64,000 nt of DNA, taken from positions 210,474,645 through 210,538,644 of the forward strand of contig JAUMIR010000005.1 in the NCBI GenBank assembly GCA_030847615.1. The letters run 5' to 3'. Below the pieces are notes generated by a model. It was given only the letters and a program-made list of their open reading frames with translations, ran no database searches and had not been told where the DNA came from. This document shows, piece by piece, positions 45,640-56,824 of the stretch. The DNA comes from Gambelia wislizenii (lineage: Eukaryota > Chordata > Lepidosauria > Squamata > Crotaphytidae). Made by a program: the position numbers and the translations under genes. Positions within the stretch are counted from its first letter, which is position 1, and every line of letters begins with the position of its first letter.

Positions 45640-46170
45640 GCTGCTACATTATTTATGTGTTTAAATATTTGCATCCCACCCTTTATCCAGAGATCTCAGG
45701 ACAGCATACAATAAAACCAATCTAACAAATTTTAAAACAGGACAAATAATTAAAATAATTTTAAAAGGCTTACCCCCCCCCAAAATTAAACAACTAACGC
45801 ATTAAACATTAAAAGACAGATCAAAAAGGGTTAACATAGTTTAAAATGAATTAAAAACATTTTACATGGGACAGTTTCTGTAAAACCAACCATGCCCCCA
45901 AATCTTTCACAAGAAACCACATTTTTTACTCAGTGCCTAAACAACTGCAATGTTGGCACCAATTGGGCTTCCAAGGGAAGGGTATTGCATAACTTGGGTG
46001 CCACAGTGGAGAAGGCCCTCACCCATGTCCTCTTACAACATACAATTGCTCTGAGTGATGGGACACAGAGAACAGCCCCTTCAGCAGACCTTAAACTTCG
46101 GGCAGGTATATATACTCCTTCAAGCATTTTTTTACATTCACCCACCCCCTTTCTCTCCCCATACCACACT
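45640..46170 (-). mobile_element. L2-type LINE 3' end
   Basis: On the minus strand the frame 45930-46169 reads RAFSTVAPKLCNTLPLEAQL, the C-terminal block of L2 reverse transcriptase ORFs. The untranslated tail runs leftwards to about 45640 (plus strand TTGCATCCCACCCTTTATCC). 5'-truncated. The family is similar to 24935-25305 but the copy is older. Confidence 0.65.
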
Positions 46171-46174
46171 TTCC

Positions 46175-46645
46175 ATTTTTATTCTGAGACAACCTATGGG
46201 CTCATTCAGACTGGTAAAAAGCCTCAGGATTTGGCATGTGTTGTACCGGCACATATTGTGTGTGTTTTTTTAAAAAAATCCAATGATGTACCTCTTGTTC
46301 CAGTGAATTCCCTGTGAATTTCTGGGACCAGCCATGATTTTTGGAACCTAGATCAGGAGGAAATTAAAAAGAAAAGAAAAGAAACTCAGAAAATTACAGT
46401 CCAGAAGGATGTTTATGCTTAATTGCCTAGTACCATTTTTTAAATATTGCTTGCTACCTTATTTTCTTGCTTTGCCCCAATTAAAAATGAGAAACAATTT
46501 TCACAATTTATATCAGTGTGAATTTGTTATCATGTTCTAAACTAGACAACTAGATTTCAAAGTCTCCAGGACATGATAAAAACTAGTTTCTTTATCTTTC
46601 TGTACCCTAATGCTATGCATGTGTAAATGCTAAGAAGCCCAATTA
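46175..46645. other. No gene recognised
   Basis: AT-rich DNA without recognised features. Confidence 0.4.
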
Positions 46646-46651
46646 ACAATA

Positions 46652-46876
46652 CAGGTCGACCCTCGTATCTGTGAGGGATATATTCCAAGACCCCCCGTGT
46701 ATACCTGAAACCATGGATAATAGGGAATCCTATTATTTTTCCATGAGATAAATGTGGGAAATTGACCATAGAATCACAATGGAGGACCTAGAAATACCTA
46801 GGGACAACATATTTTTTTGGATGTTGATAAATGAAACCATGGATACCAAATCCTTGAATACAGAGGTTGACTTGTG
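46652..46876. mobile_element. Tigger-like MITE, third variant
   Basis: Begins CAGGTCGACCCTCGTATC after a TA. The right end, ATACAGAGGTTGACTTGTG near TTA, is a degraded inverted copy. The interior contains ACCTGAAACCATGGATAATA. Confidence 0.7.
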
Positions 46877-46929
46877 TTACACAAGGGTGCCATTGGCATA
46901 GAGGTGGGAATTGTGTGGCTTTCCAGACA

Positions 46930-47020
46930 CTGCTGAACTGGAGCACCCAGTATTTCTCACAATTGGTTGTGCTGGCTAGGGCCATTGGGTATTGTAATTC
47001 AGCAACATCCAGAGGATCAC
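46930..47020. repeat. Short palindromic repeat
   Basis: GTGCTGGCTAGGGCCATTGG then GTATTGTAATTCAGCAACAT, the same type as 32570-32675 in the other orientation. Confidence 0.4.
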
Positions 47021-47024
47021 ACCA

Positions 47025-47955
47025 TTCCCAGACCTGTACTAGCACTTTTTCAACATGGTTTCTGCCTTTCCTGCATTTATAGAATTAATAGTATGATTAT
47101 ACTGTCTCTTGTATACAGGTATGCCAAACATTTCTTTTTATGCCTTATGTATCAGAATCAATCAGATTTTGAAGCAGAAATGTAAAGGAGGTGCCATTAT
47201 ATTAGCAGCATCCAGGAATTACTTTGAATGTGTGCAGAAATGGGGGTTAGGTGGGATGATTCCCTTGGTCCCACTTTCTATGTATGTTCAGCGTATAGAA
47301 TAATCATACAGATCATCTGGAATGCTGCTTATTCATCCATTTCTGATCACACACAGAGAGTTCATGCAAACAGAGTTCATAGTTACTTTCAGAGATGCTG
47401 AATTCATGTGCGGTGGAGCTACTGTGCATGAGTGAGCACAGTCTAGCAGTGTGTGCTTTTCAAGTAACATCTGAATAAGGTGAAAGAATTCAGATCATAG
47501 ATCCATCTGTCCTAGTCCTACACAACCTAGCTGTTAAAGATTCATTCCAGTCTTGCTGTCTGAGATCCTTTAACTGAAAATGCCAGGGATTTAATATGCA
47601 TATTCTATATAATGAACAATGGACTATCTTAATCTCATGCCACTTCCCCAAAAGTGTCTTCTGCATCTCCCTGTACCCCATCCAAAAAACCTTGCTAGTG
47701 TAAAAAAACTCAATATTTCTTTACTTTTCAGAACATGAAATATAATCACAGACCTTTTAATTTTTTTGTTAAAACATTTATACACAACCTTTCAACCGTA
47801 AGTAAAATTTTACTATGTACAATTAAATATTGGAAAGCATTAAAACATCAGAATAGAAGATATAGAAAGTAGATCTAAGTGGGAGAAATTATAATATGCT
47901 AAAATCTAGAATATATAAGAATGTCTTAACTTGCTCAGAAGATACCAGAGAAGAG
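47025..47955. other. No gene recognised
   Basis: No exon or named repeat supported. Confidence 0.4.
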
Positions 47956-47957
47956 AC

Positions 47958-48534
47958 CAGGGGCTTGTCTACATTGAGGAAACCCCGCACCTACCTTGTA
48001 GCCACAGCGGATATTTTTGATCTGCAGCGGCTCTGTAAACACCACACTCACTGGGCTTCTCTGATTGTAGATTGGAATATCCTGCGACACTGTAATCCAT
48101 GTCAGAGTAAAAGGGTGGTCCTACACTGACCACGTGCCCTATACATCGTACTATTTTTGGCCACTGCTCTGTTTCCACCCCCCCATTCTCTCATGCATGC
48201 AAATATGTGAATATACATTGTCCTGGAGTACTGTATTATTGGATAAGCAGAGATATGCTTATCCAGATATGTGCACAATTTAAAACAAACAAACAAAAAC
48301 CAGAACAGAGTCCATTCCACTGGAAGTTCTGCTCTTGGCTTCGTACTGAAGCCAATTTGCAGTTGCCACATGGGCAATAAGCTTGGTTTCCCCTTCAAAT
48401 GTGGAGCAAATCATGAATCTTCCAGATCCAGAGTTTCCTGCAGAAACCCTGGTGAAGATGCGAGTCATCAAAAATGTTGTGTGCCACGAATATGGGATGA
48501 GTATGGGTTTTTTGCACGTGTAGACAAGCCCTAG
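47958..48534 (+). mobile_element. Set B DNA element
   Basis: 577 bp from CAGGGGCTTGTCTACATTG to GTGTAGACAAGCCCTAG. The interior is different from the other set B copies, so at least two subfamilies share these ends. No target duplication is visible. It lies a few bases left of the LINE at 48548. Confidence 0.7.
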
Positions 48535-48547
48535 TTTAAACACTCCT

Positions 48548-49287
48548 CTCTGGCTTTTCTTCGCAAACGAAGATTCAGGAAGGACTCATCCCGCGCTTTC
48601 TACAAGCGCGCTGATGACTATAAAGGCCAATCCGAGATAAACAAGTCTGGTTGCAAAAAGCACAGCAGAAGGTCTCCTTGGGTGATGTTTTTGGGTTGTG
48701 ATTCTTTCTGCGTTGTCGTTTCTCTTCAAGACTTGTTCGTCGTGAGTTCTCAAATAAGGCTGCAGCATTGTGGATAGTGCGTCTCCATGCCTCCCGATGT
48801 GAGGCCAGGGCGGACCACTGTTGGTGATCAATTTGGCCAAGCCTGAGATGTTGTTTCAGGGAGTCTTTGTATCGCTTTTTTGGAGCGCCCCTCTTACGCT
48901 GACCCGTGGCGAGTTCACCGTAGAGTAGTATTTTTGGGAGGCGATGGTCCTCCATCCTAGAAACGTGCCCTGCCCAGCGCAGCTGTGTTCTCAATATCAT
49001 GGCCTCAATGCTGGTGATCCCTGCTTGCTCAAGGACAGCAACATTCGTCACATAGTCACTCTAGTGTATATTTAGGATTGTGCGTAGGCAGCGCTGATGA
49101 AAGCGCTCGAGGAGTCGTAGGTGGTGGCGATAGGTGACCCATGTTTCAGATCCATAAAGGAGGATAGACAGTACGATGGCTCTATACACATGGATTTTTG
49201 TGCTTTGCCTCAGGTGTTTATTGCTCCAGACTCTTTTGTGAAGTCTTCCAAATGCACTATATGCCTTTGCTAATCTGTGATCGATCC
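48548..49287 (-). mobile_element. LINE with C-terminal zinc finger, second copy
   Basis: Nearly identical to 27502-28240; I count only a handful of differences per 100 bases where compared. The open frame 48575-49051 covers RWAGHVSRMEDHR to the CX2CX12HX3C finger (CAFCNQTC...HQRAC). A stop lies just before this frame, where the other copy is open (CACTCTAG against CAGTCCAG). The element is 5'-truncated at about 49287, right after TGTGATCGATC. The 3' hairpin TCTTCG-CAAA-CGAAGA is conserved. Confidence 0.8.
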
Positions 49288-49319
49288 TACCCCCTAAGGA
49301 TTTCTGCAGTTCCTAAGGC

Positions 49320-49346
49320 TTTTTTTTTTTTTTTTTTTTTTTTTTT
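49320..49346. repeat. T27 homopolymer
   Basis: Twenty-seven T in a row. It could be the poly-A tail of a minus-strand retrocopy lying to its right, but I recognise no parent sequence there. Confidence 0.9.
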
Positions 49347-49349
49347 GTG

Positions 49350-50522
49350 GAAGAGGGGAGACAGCATCCCTATTTGACTTTAACAAAAGTGAGAGATGGG
49401 TATTTATATTTAATATATAACTAAATATTGTTTTCACGCTGTTTGCACTTGCACCAGTGTTGTCAAACTGACTCCTTCAAAGGCTTCATAAAGGGATTGA
49501 ATAATACAACAGATGAGCAAGCCTAGTGGGAAATCTGCAGATACTTTTAACATTATCCCTTTTAATTAGAAACTCATTTCTTGCAGGTCTAATGGAAGGA
49601 GTAGGTTTTAATGTGTCTGGCATACAGCTGCATAATAGGCTTCCATTTACACATACTTAAATAATTAATTATAATGAGTCATTAATGGCAAAACTAGAAC
49701 AACATCTTTTAAAACTGACTTTTTAAGGTAGGCAATTGTACATTCATAATGAGTGATTCTGATTATTTTTGTATAGTTTTGTATATTCTTTTAAATACTT
49801 TCTTCTTCTTCTCCCATAAATGTTCTGATTGACTAATAACTTTTAATATCATCACTGGAAATGTGGTGAATGCAAAGATTCTGTGACTTCATTGCGGTTT
49901 AGCAAATGTCAGTAAATGGTGAATAAGAGAGCTGATTTCCATAGCTTGCCTTCTGTTACATTCTCTAGGCTTCTTGAATATAGTTTCAACTCAGTCAGTG
50001 GTTGGACAATTGGAGTGAGTGGCTCTCAAATCCTAGGCAAGTGGTAATAGTGCTGGAAAGCCAGACTTCATACGTGCATCAAACAGAGAGGTAAGCATGG
50101 AGTTCCCAGGCATCACTCGCTCCTGGCTGTGACCCAGAAATTCTCTTATCCTAAGCTAGGATTTATCAACCAGGGTCCTAGCATTCCATGAGAAGTTGCC
50201 AGGGGTTCTGCAAGAGATTGTGACTGAAAAACAAACAAACAAACAAACAAACCATTTTTGTTTTTTTTTTAGTTGTAGATATGGGTGTTCTCTGAGACCC
50301 AAAAATTATTTCAAGGTGTCCTCCAGGGTAAAAAGGTTGAAAAAGGCTGTTCCAAGCAAATAGTCATCTTTGTGTCATGGTAGGCAATACCAGATGTAGT
50401 AGGGCTGCAACTTCCATCAGTTACCCTGCATTGCCAGCACTGAGAACAGCCCCAAGATATCTGAATTGTTGCTCCTTTCCTATCAGAGGAATCATGTGCA
50501 CTTTTCTACAATAAGAATTATT
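49350..50522. other. No gene; possible conserved non-coding DNA
   Basis: The stretch 49540-49720 (CATACAGCTGCATAATAGGC, ATAATTAATTATAATGAGTC) has few CpGs and several homeodomain-like cores. This is only suggestive. An (AAAC)n run is near 50230-50252. Confidence 0.3.
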
Positions 50523-50524
50523 AA

Positions 50525-50692
50525 GAGCTGTTTGACAGCGGAGCACACTGTATTAGAGTGTGGCGGAGTCTCCTTCTTTAGAGGTTTTTAAGATGGATGG
50601 CCATCTATCAGGAGTGCTTTTATAGTGTATGGCAGGGAGTTGGATTGGATGGCCCTTGTGGTCTCTTCTAATTCTATGATTCTATTTCAGAT
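50525..50692 (+). repeat. CR1 3' tail
   Basis: GCTGTTTGACAGCGGAGCAC, TGGATGGCCATCTATCAGGA and the terminal ATTCTATGATTCTAT, in the order of the full CR1 copies. Confidence 0.75.
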
Positions 50693-51032
50693 TTGTTCAG
50701 ATCAGGGCCACCAAAGTCAAGCAAAAAAAGGAATCACAACTGGAATCCAAACAATATTTGAATCCAGTGGGGAATCCCATGAGAGGACATGACAGATGGG
50801 AACCATGTCAGGAGATGGTGCTGGAGGAATTTGAATGTGTGCAACTAACAGGGGAAAGCAGAGAAGCATGGACGGTTACAGCAGGTCATGGAGTATTGAA
50901 AACTATGTGTTTTCAACATACCAAAACATAAGTATGTTAGTAGTTTGGGCTCACTGCATAACAAGGACAAGTCTGGGTCAACAACACTGGACCTTTATAA
51001 GCTTTTTGCTCAGGCAGTGAGTTTTTGGGTAC

Positions 51033-51896
51033 TGTTACCCTAAGAAGTATGTGTGTGGTCCTTTAGAGTCCCACCCATGATGCCAAAATCTCCTTTAATA
51101 TTTGGGGGAATTATTAACTCAAAAGGAGGCCTGTGAGAGGAGGGTAACTTTGGGGATCTTTTCACCTATGTATACCAGTACTGAACACATACACCCCAGC
51201 ACAGCATAGCACATTGCATGGGAGTAGGTGCTTTGATGGCCTTACATGATAAGAGGCCTTTAATTGTGTCACAGCATCTCACACTGTGATGTAGGAGGTT
51301 TGGGGGTGGAGATGATTCAATATAAGAAAAGGCCACCCCTTTCCTCCTCTTTCGGATCAATTTGACCCGCCCTCCTGCATCTGTTACAGTGTGAGTTTAC
51401 TGGTTGCTTATGGTTGGGTAGGATTTTCCCCCGCCCTGCCTTTTCCTTTTTTTTTTTGGCCTACCCCACACTATTACAAGGGACTTGGAGAATTGGCCTT
51501 AGGGTGGTGTCATAAATAGGTGGTCAACTGACAGGTTGTGGGGGAGATGGGGATTAGTTCGGTGTATGCCTATGGCACCCCTTTTGGGTGATGGATAGCT
51601 CTATCAAACTGTGAGAAATGGCTCAAAGTCTCACCTAAAGAAATAACTCAGGACCAATCAGATCAATCAGTCTTATTCAATTTATTTTACATATCTGCAG
51701 AAACGGGTGATCTCTCAAGAGATGGCCACACTCCCAGCTAGGCACAGCTAGCTCTTTTGTATCCTCATCCCAGCTGAAAATCTCCCGCTTCTTACTGCCC
51801 ATTGGATGGGGCCATCAGAAGTTGCATCCTATCCCAAACACCTAAGTTTTGTATATGAAGTCCCGCCCATGTTTACATGAGTGCTTTTAGCCCTCA
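51033..51896 (-). mobile_element. 3' LTR of ERV family 1 provirus
   Basis: The low end, TGTTACCCTAA on the plus strand, is the LTR 3' terminus (GGGTAACA in sense). The next 140 bp, including CCTATGTATACCAGTACT, match the 3' portion of the solo LTRs at 41330 and 58365. In sense order there is a CCAAT box near 51800, a TATA-like ATACAAAAG near 51755 and AATAAA near 51680. The 5' limit at 51896 (TGAGGGC, just after AATAAAGGG as a possible polypurine tract) is inferred; it gives 864 bp against 861 and about 869 in the solo copies. Upstream sequence to the right is retroviral, which makes this the 3' LTR. Confidence 0.65.
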
Positions 51897-52604
51897 CCCT
51901 TTATTTACCATTTTCCATATCAATCTTTTTAGAGCACCCCATTCCTTATTGTCTCCGGTTTCAGCCTTTGAACATGCATAGTTAAGAGACCCAGACATCC
52001 TTGCATAGATAAAACTTGTCTGGTCTATTTGAGGATTAAAAGCCCCATTGTCTAGCTAGTTTATAAATGGAGTAATACTACATACATTATTTTTTTTTAT
52101 TGCTGAAGCTAAATTTTGTTTATCTCTAACAATCCCTACTATTTTACGTTACACTAAGTTTAGCTGCAGCATTCTAAATTATCCCCTTTCATATCTGCTG
52201 GGCCATATTTATATCTCCATAGCCGAACTGTCCTTTTAAACTTACAATTGTGCCAGTGGTCCTGTATCATTAGTAGTACTCCAGAATTTAGTAAATCATG
52301 TCTGAGTACCATTTTTTTAGACCCACACCCAACACCATTCTTTCAAAACAGCATTTTCCTTGGTATTATTATGTGTTTGGCAAGTAATTTTAGTGAAGTT
52401 AAAGCCTGAAACTTCAGAAACTTCAGTTTTTATAAGAATTTTGGGTTATAATCTCATTTTGGTGCTCATTTCTTTTATAATCTATCCAATTTACTGCAGT
52501 GGAATTCCAACTATTCTGATATCTTATACAATTAATTAGGCTCCATACCGCTGTGATATATTCTTTCATCCAGGTCAGAGTCTAAGCACATTCACTGTTT
52601 CTTA

Positions 52605-53219
52605 GGAGATTATTGGACGGGGACAAAAATAGTGTTCCTGTCTCACTATCTCCTCTTCTGCCCCACTCCCATCCCTGTAGCACTTTAAAACAAAACGTTT
52701 TCAGACTTACCTTGATAGTGGCACAGAAACTGCTCCCATCCCCTCCAGCAGTCCAGAAGTGAATGGGGCCCTCATGGAGTCCTTGTCACTTCCTGGAAAC
52801 CAAATCCTGGCCTTTCTTGTGAGAGAACGCTCATGTGGGAATTTTAAAAAGAAAAGGTTAAAAAGTACACCAAGCACAAAAACACATTAAAAAACCCCAA
52901 GTAACTCAGGGATGGAAAAAAAAGTTTGTCACTTACTTCGATGTCCCGATCTCAACTGGAAGTGTTTGGCAGGGACCTCCCACCATGGCTGGTATCATGC
53001 CAGCAGAATGGGGCACCTTATCATTCACCCGTGATTCTGTTACAGAAATGGAATGATGGGTTAATTCACAGTTAATCTGTGAATAAAAAGGAGCACAGGA
53101 GAGTGGCGTAAGAGGCATGGAGGCATAATGCCACAGGGATGTCGTCGTCTGATATTCAAGCCATTTAGCAATGTCCTGTCTTCCCTGTGGTGGGATATAT
53201 GGTGCGTCTGATAATCTCC
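52605..53219. mobile_element. Set A MITE, copy A7, inside the ERV
   Basis: A 615-bp element from GGAGATTATTGGACG to CGTCTGATAATCTCC, flanked by TTA on both sides (52602-52604, 53220-53222). Collinear with A2 and A4, for example AAAGTTTGTCACTTACTTCG. The 118-codon frame at 52933-53289 is mostly MITE sequence, not envelope. Confidence 0.85.
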
Positions 53220-53697
53220 TTAGACTTGTGCCAGTCCCCGTCTGACTCAAACAGTATTCCTCAGCTGCCAAATGTGTTGCCCCTCCCATTACTGGGATTC
53301 ATTATGCACCTTGGATCTATTGCTCAGAACCTATTGAGGTGACAGGGGTACAGCTTTTTAGGTCCAGGCAGCCTTAACCGGTGACCCTCCACATATCCAG
53401 CACTTGGTTAGGTTAAACACGGATGCTATGGTTTCAGTTAATGTTACAAACTCATTGTTGTCCTCCACTGCAGCAAAGTTGCCATTTGTCTTGTGTAATT
53501 ATAAAAATTGCCATGGTTGTCATCTCCATCCTGGTTTTATGTCTATTACCCCACGTGGTGATTTAGATTCTAATGGCAATTCTTCTTTAGCTATGTGGTC
53601 TGGATTTATCTTTTTCCTTTTTCCTATTACAACCACAGTTTGGTTATTTTGTCTTCTAGCAGGTAAAGTTCTTGTGTTTAGTGTGGGTGGAATATTT

Positions 53698-53741
<44 letters not shown>

Positions 53742-54235
53742 ATGTCCCCTCTCCTATGTAGGTTTATCCTTCTAGTGGTTCAGAACTGCAGTCAGAGTTA
53801 TGTCTGCCTCACTGCTTGTTTCTGAATTGCTGACGTCTTCGTGTAATGGAAGGTTTTCACACTTATGGCGCATCCAATTGTGAAAATTATTTAACAGTTT
53901 TCCTTTTACAACCCAACATCCAAAATTTTTACCAAATTTTTACCATTATTAGTATGTCTTGGCAAGTCCAAATCTCCTTTTTTAATCCCCATGCAGTAAT
54001 TCAAACACAAATAGTCTTCCCTTATTAAAGTTATGCCTGGTCCTGTAGTCCAAGTATCTAATAAAGGATCACACAAATTGACAAACAGTCATCCCAGAGT
54101 CCAGTCAAGATTATCATCTGGCCCTGGGTCCCACCCTAAGACAAATTCAGAGTCCAAGTTCATTGATGTTGATTTAAAGTCCATTTTAAAGGATCACTCC
54201 CACTGTGTACTGTCCAAGTGGTATCAGATGGCAAC
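53220..54235 (-). pseudogene. ERV env-like remnant
   Basis: Placed directly after integrase and before the LTR. Short readable pieces remain, such as NLTKCWICGG near 53400, a CWXC motif of the kind seen in gammaretroviral surface subunits. Many stops and an (AT)18 block interrupt the frame. No intact fusion peptide or transmembrane part is recognisable. The assignment rests mainly on position plus this motif. Confidence 0.5.
53702..53737. repeat. (AT)18 microsatellite
   Basis: Thirty-six bases of alternating AT inside the env remnant. Confidence 0.95.
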
Positions 54236-54239
54236 AGCA

Positions 54240-55195
54240 AGTCTATAGGACCTTTTATTCTAGAATAACAAGTCCAACCTTTTGTTGCAGTTTTCATGAC
54301 TTGTTTCCATAGTCAAGAGGACTTGAAATGGTCCTTCCCAGATAGGTTGGAGTTTGGTTTCCTTCTAGAATTTAATCAAGACCCAATTTCCAGGCTGGAA
54401 GTGGTGCACCTGGAATTCCAGAGGCGGGGTTTGTTCCAATAGGCCTTTTTCCTCTAAAGCAGAAAGAAAGGAAGAGACTGTCGGCATATAATTATTTAAA
54501 TATAAGTCTTTACTCTCGATAATGGGCTCTTTTTCCAGGCTAAAGTGATCCAAATAGCATTTCGTATGGGGATATCTCTATATCCTTTCTTGGAGCAGTT
54601 CGTATTCTTAAAAGAGCTAGTGGTAAGCATTTGGTCCAAGGTAACTTAGTTTCTACCATCAGTTTTGAATTTTATCTTTTCAAAGTCAGATTCATCCTTT
54701 CCACTTTTCCCAAGGATGGTGGGTGCCACACGGTGTGGAACTGCCAGTCTATACCCATGGTTTTCATTATTCCCTGTAAGGCTTTAGAGGTAAAGTGGCT
54801 GCCTCTATCTGAGTCTATCCTCTCTATCATTCCATATTTTGGAATAATTTGTTCTAACAGAACCTTAACCACCCCATTTGCAGAGGCTGATACCATTGGT
54901 ACCACTTCAACCCAATGAGTTAAGTGGTCCAAAATAACCAATAAATATTTTCACCTGTGAATAGGCGGTAACTCGGTAAAGTCCACCTGTATGCTCTGAA
55001 ATGTCCTAAGCCCTGGTTCTCTTCCTCTAAGGGTCTTCTTAATACCTTTCTGTTTACCTTTTGACATATCACACATCTCTCACTGTTTTGTTTGGCAATT
55101 GTATAGGTTCCTATACACCCATATTTTTTACGGACATGTCACATAAAGCCTGAGCTCCCCAGTGACTCCCTTGATATAAGACTGCTAGTACCATG
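54240..55195 (-). pseudogene. ERV integrase (end of pol), broken
   Basis: In minus-strand order: the N-terminal zinc-binding part (HWGAQALCD, then CVICQKVNRK), the catalytic core with all three acidic residues in place (VDFTE; DSDRGSHF; the E of GKVERMN), then LRIRTAPRK and the C-terminal part (FQPGNWVLIKF; WEGPFQVLL). These are the motifs of gammaretrovirus-like and epsilon-like integrases. A TGA lies just after the first catalytic aspartate (near 54955), and further stops and frame changes occur at both ends. It cannot make a functional protein. The longest open piece is 54672-54941. Confidence 0.85.
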
Positions 55196-55206
55196 GCACT
55201 TTGGCC

Positions 55207-55543
55207 CATGTAGACAAGCCCCAGATCATGTAAGCCTTGCATAAATAAGCAAAGAACATTTTGAATCTTCTAGAGGCCACTTGAAAACTTCTTCCAAAAT
55301 ACATTCCAGGATTCTTTTTATGTTTCTTTCCACATTCACTACTTTTCTTATGATTTCCATATTGGTGTTGAAACATATATCTATCCTTTATCAACTTATC
55401 AGCACAGCTGGTGAGGCAAGCTGATCTCCTGTACTCTTTTCTTTCTGTTTTGCTCTTCACACATGCTCACCAACTGATTCTGGAGGCAGCTGTTTACCTT
55501 GCCTGTTGTGCGTAAACACACACAGCTACAGTAGGATCACTTA
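55207..55543. other. Set B terminus then unassigned sequence
   Basis: CCCATGTAGACAAGCCCCAG (55206-55225) is a set B end abutting the ERV fragment. Its partner end is not found. The remaining 300 bp are not recognised. Confidence 0.4.
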
Positions 55544-55865
55544 GGGCTAGTCTATACAAGGGGGAGGGGAATGCAGTACCTTGCAGTAATGGCATTTCAC
55601 AGTAGCAGCAACTGATTTGAATTGTGTTTTTGGCCCCAGAAACACTCATAAGCTTTGCATGTCAGATGGCGGCTGTAAGTGATTTAATAACATTAGTACT
55701 TTGCTGCCGCTGAACTTTTTAAAAAAAAAACCACATTTGTCTAAGGTGCACTTGAGCAATAGAGCAATTCTTCAAGTTAAAGGGACAGCCCCAAACCCCC
55801 ACCCTGTTTTATCGGCTTAGTGATCGCCCGCTAAGGCAAAAATTTAACATAGCAGTAGCAGGTGC
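55544..55865 (+). mobile_element. Set B DNA element, cut by CR1
   Basis: Left end TAGGGCTAGTCTATACAAGG. The interior has CpG-rich parts such as GTGATCGCCCGCTAAGGC. The right part is lost where the CR1 at 55868 begins. Confidence 0.45.
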
Positions 55866-55867
55866 TT

Positions 55868-56486
55868 GCCCAGCTAAAAAGGCCAATGCGATTTTGGGCT
55901 GTATCAATAGAAGTATAGTGTCTAGATCAAGGGAAGTAATAGTGCCACTCTATTCTGCCTTGGTCAGACCTCACCTAGAATACTATGTCCAGTTCTGGGC
56001 ACCACAATTCAAAAAAGATATTGACAAATTGGAGTATGTCCAGAGAAGGGCAACTAAAATGGTGAAAGGTCTGGAAACCATGCCTTATGAGGAGAGACTT
56101 AGGGAGCTGGGTATGTTTAGCCTGGAAAAAAGATGGTTAAGAGGCGATATGATAGCCCTGTTTAAGTATTTGAAGGGGTGTCATGTTGAGGATGGAGCAA
56201 GCTTGTTTTCTGCTGCTCCAGAGACTGGAACACGGAGCAATGGATGCAAGCTCCAGGAACAGAGATTCCACCTCAACATTAGGAGGAACTTTTTGACAGT
56301 TAGAGCTGTTCGGCAGTGGAACACACTCCCTCGGAGAGTGGTGGGGTCTCCTTCCTTGGAGGTCTTTAAACAGAGGCTGGATGGCCATCTGTCGGGGATG
56401 CTTTGATCAAGATTTCCTGTGTGGCAGGGGGTTGGACTTGATGGCCCTCGTGGTCTCTTCCAACTCTACAATTCTATGGTTCTATA
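55868..56486 (+). mobile_element. CR1 LINE, 5'-truncated 3' end
   Basis: The open frame continues to 56406 and covers the C-terminal 170 residues of ORF2: [45 protein letters not shown] and the end [10 protein letters not shown]. This is collinear with residues 264-433 of the CR1 frame at 61779-63080, with few differences. The 3' untranslated region ends in ATTCTATGGTTCTATAAG. The catalytic domain is missing. Confidence 0.85.
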
Positions 56487-56689
56487 AGCCATGCCCCCCA
56501 TGCTCATCTGGCAAATCAGCTTTGAACATCCTCTTGTATGGAAAAACAACTCAAAGCAAATTGCTTGATCTAACAAGCAGGAATGTGCACCCCCCTTGCT
56601 GTTTTTTTTTTTTTAACTATGGGAAAAGCCAGGAAGACTTTTCCAGCGCTGTTTTTGCCATTTTGGACCCCCCTCCTTCTAAATACCCA

Positions 56690-56822
56690 CCTTGTGGGGG
56701 CAATTAGCTAACACACATTGGAAACTAGATGTGTAAATTGCTATTGCTTAAAACAATTTGTCAGCTGCTCTGATAGCCTTGTGGTTGAAGAGCAGGGTAT
56801 AAATAAATAAATAAATAAATAC
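56690..56822 (+). mobile_element. SINE 3' part, Sauria-SINE-like
   Basis: CCTTGTGGGGGCAATTAGCT, then AAAACAATTTGTCAGCTGCT and a GTATAAATAAATAAAT tail. The tRNA head is missing. Confidence 0.7.
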
Positions 56823-56824
56823 TA

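Larger units (their letters stand above)
51897..55200 (-). mobile_element. Class I ERV, partial provirus (end of pol, env remnant)
   Basis: Minus-strand retroviral interior. The integrase occupies about 54240-55195 and an env-like remnant about 51900-54235, followed by the 3' LTR. Reverse transcriptase, protease, gag and the 5' LTR are absent from the window. At about 55205 the sequence changes to a set B terminus, so the 5' part was lost or displaced. Stops, frame changes, an AT microsatellite (53702-53737) and an inserted set A MITE (52605-53219) show that it is inactive. Its neighbours are other repeats, so it has no host-gene context here. Confidence 0.75.

Noticed and set aside
52933..53289. 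118-codon minus-strand frame in the ERV region, possible envelope
   Set aside because: Most of it lies inside set A MITE copy A7 (52605-53219), whose other copies are outside any retrovirus.
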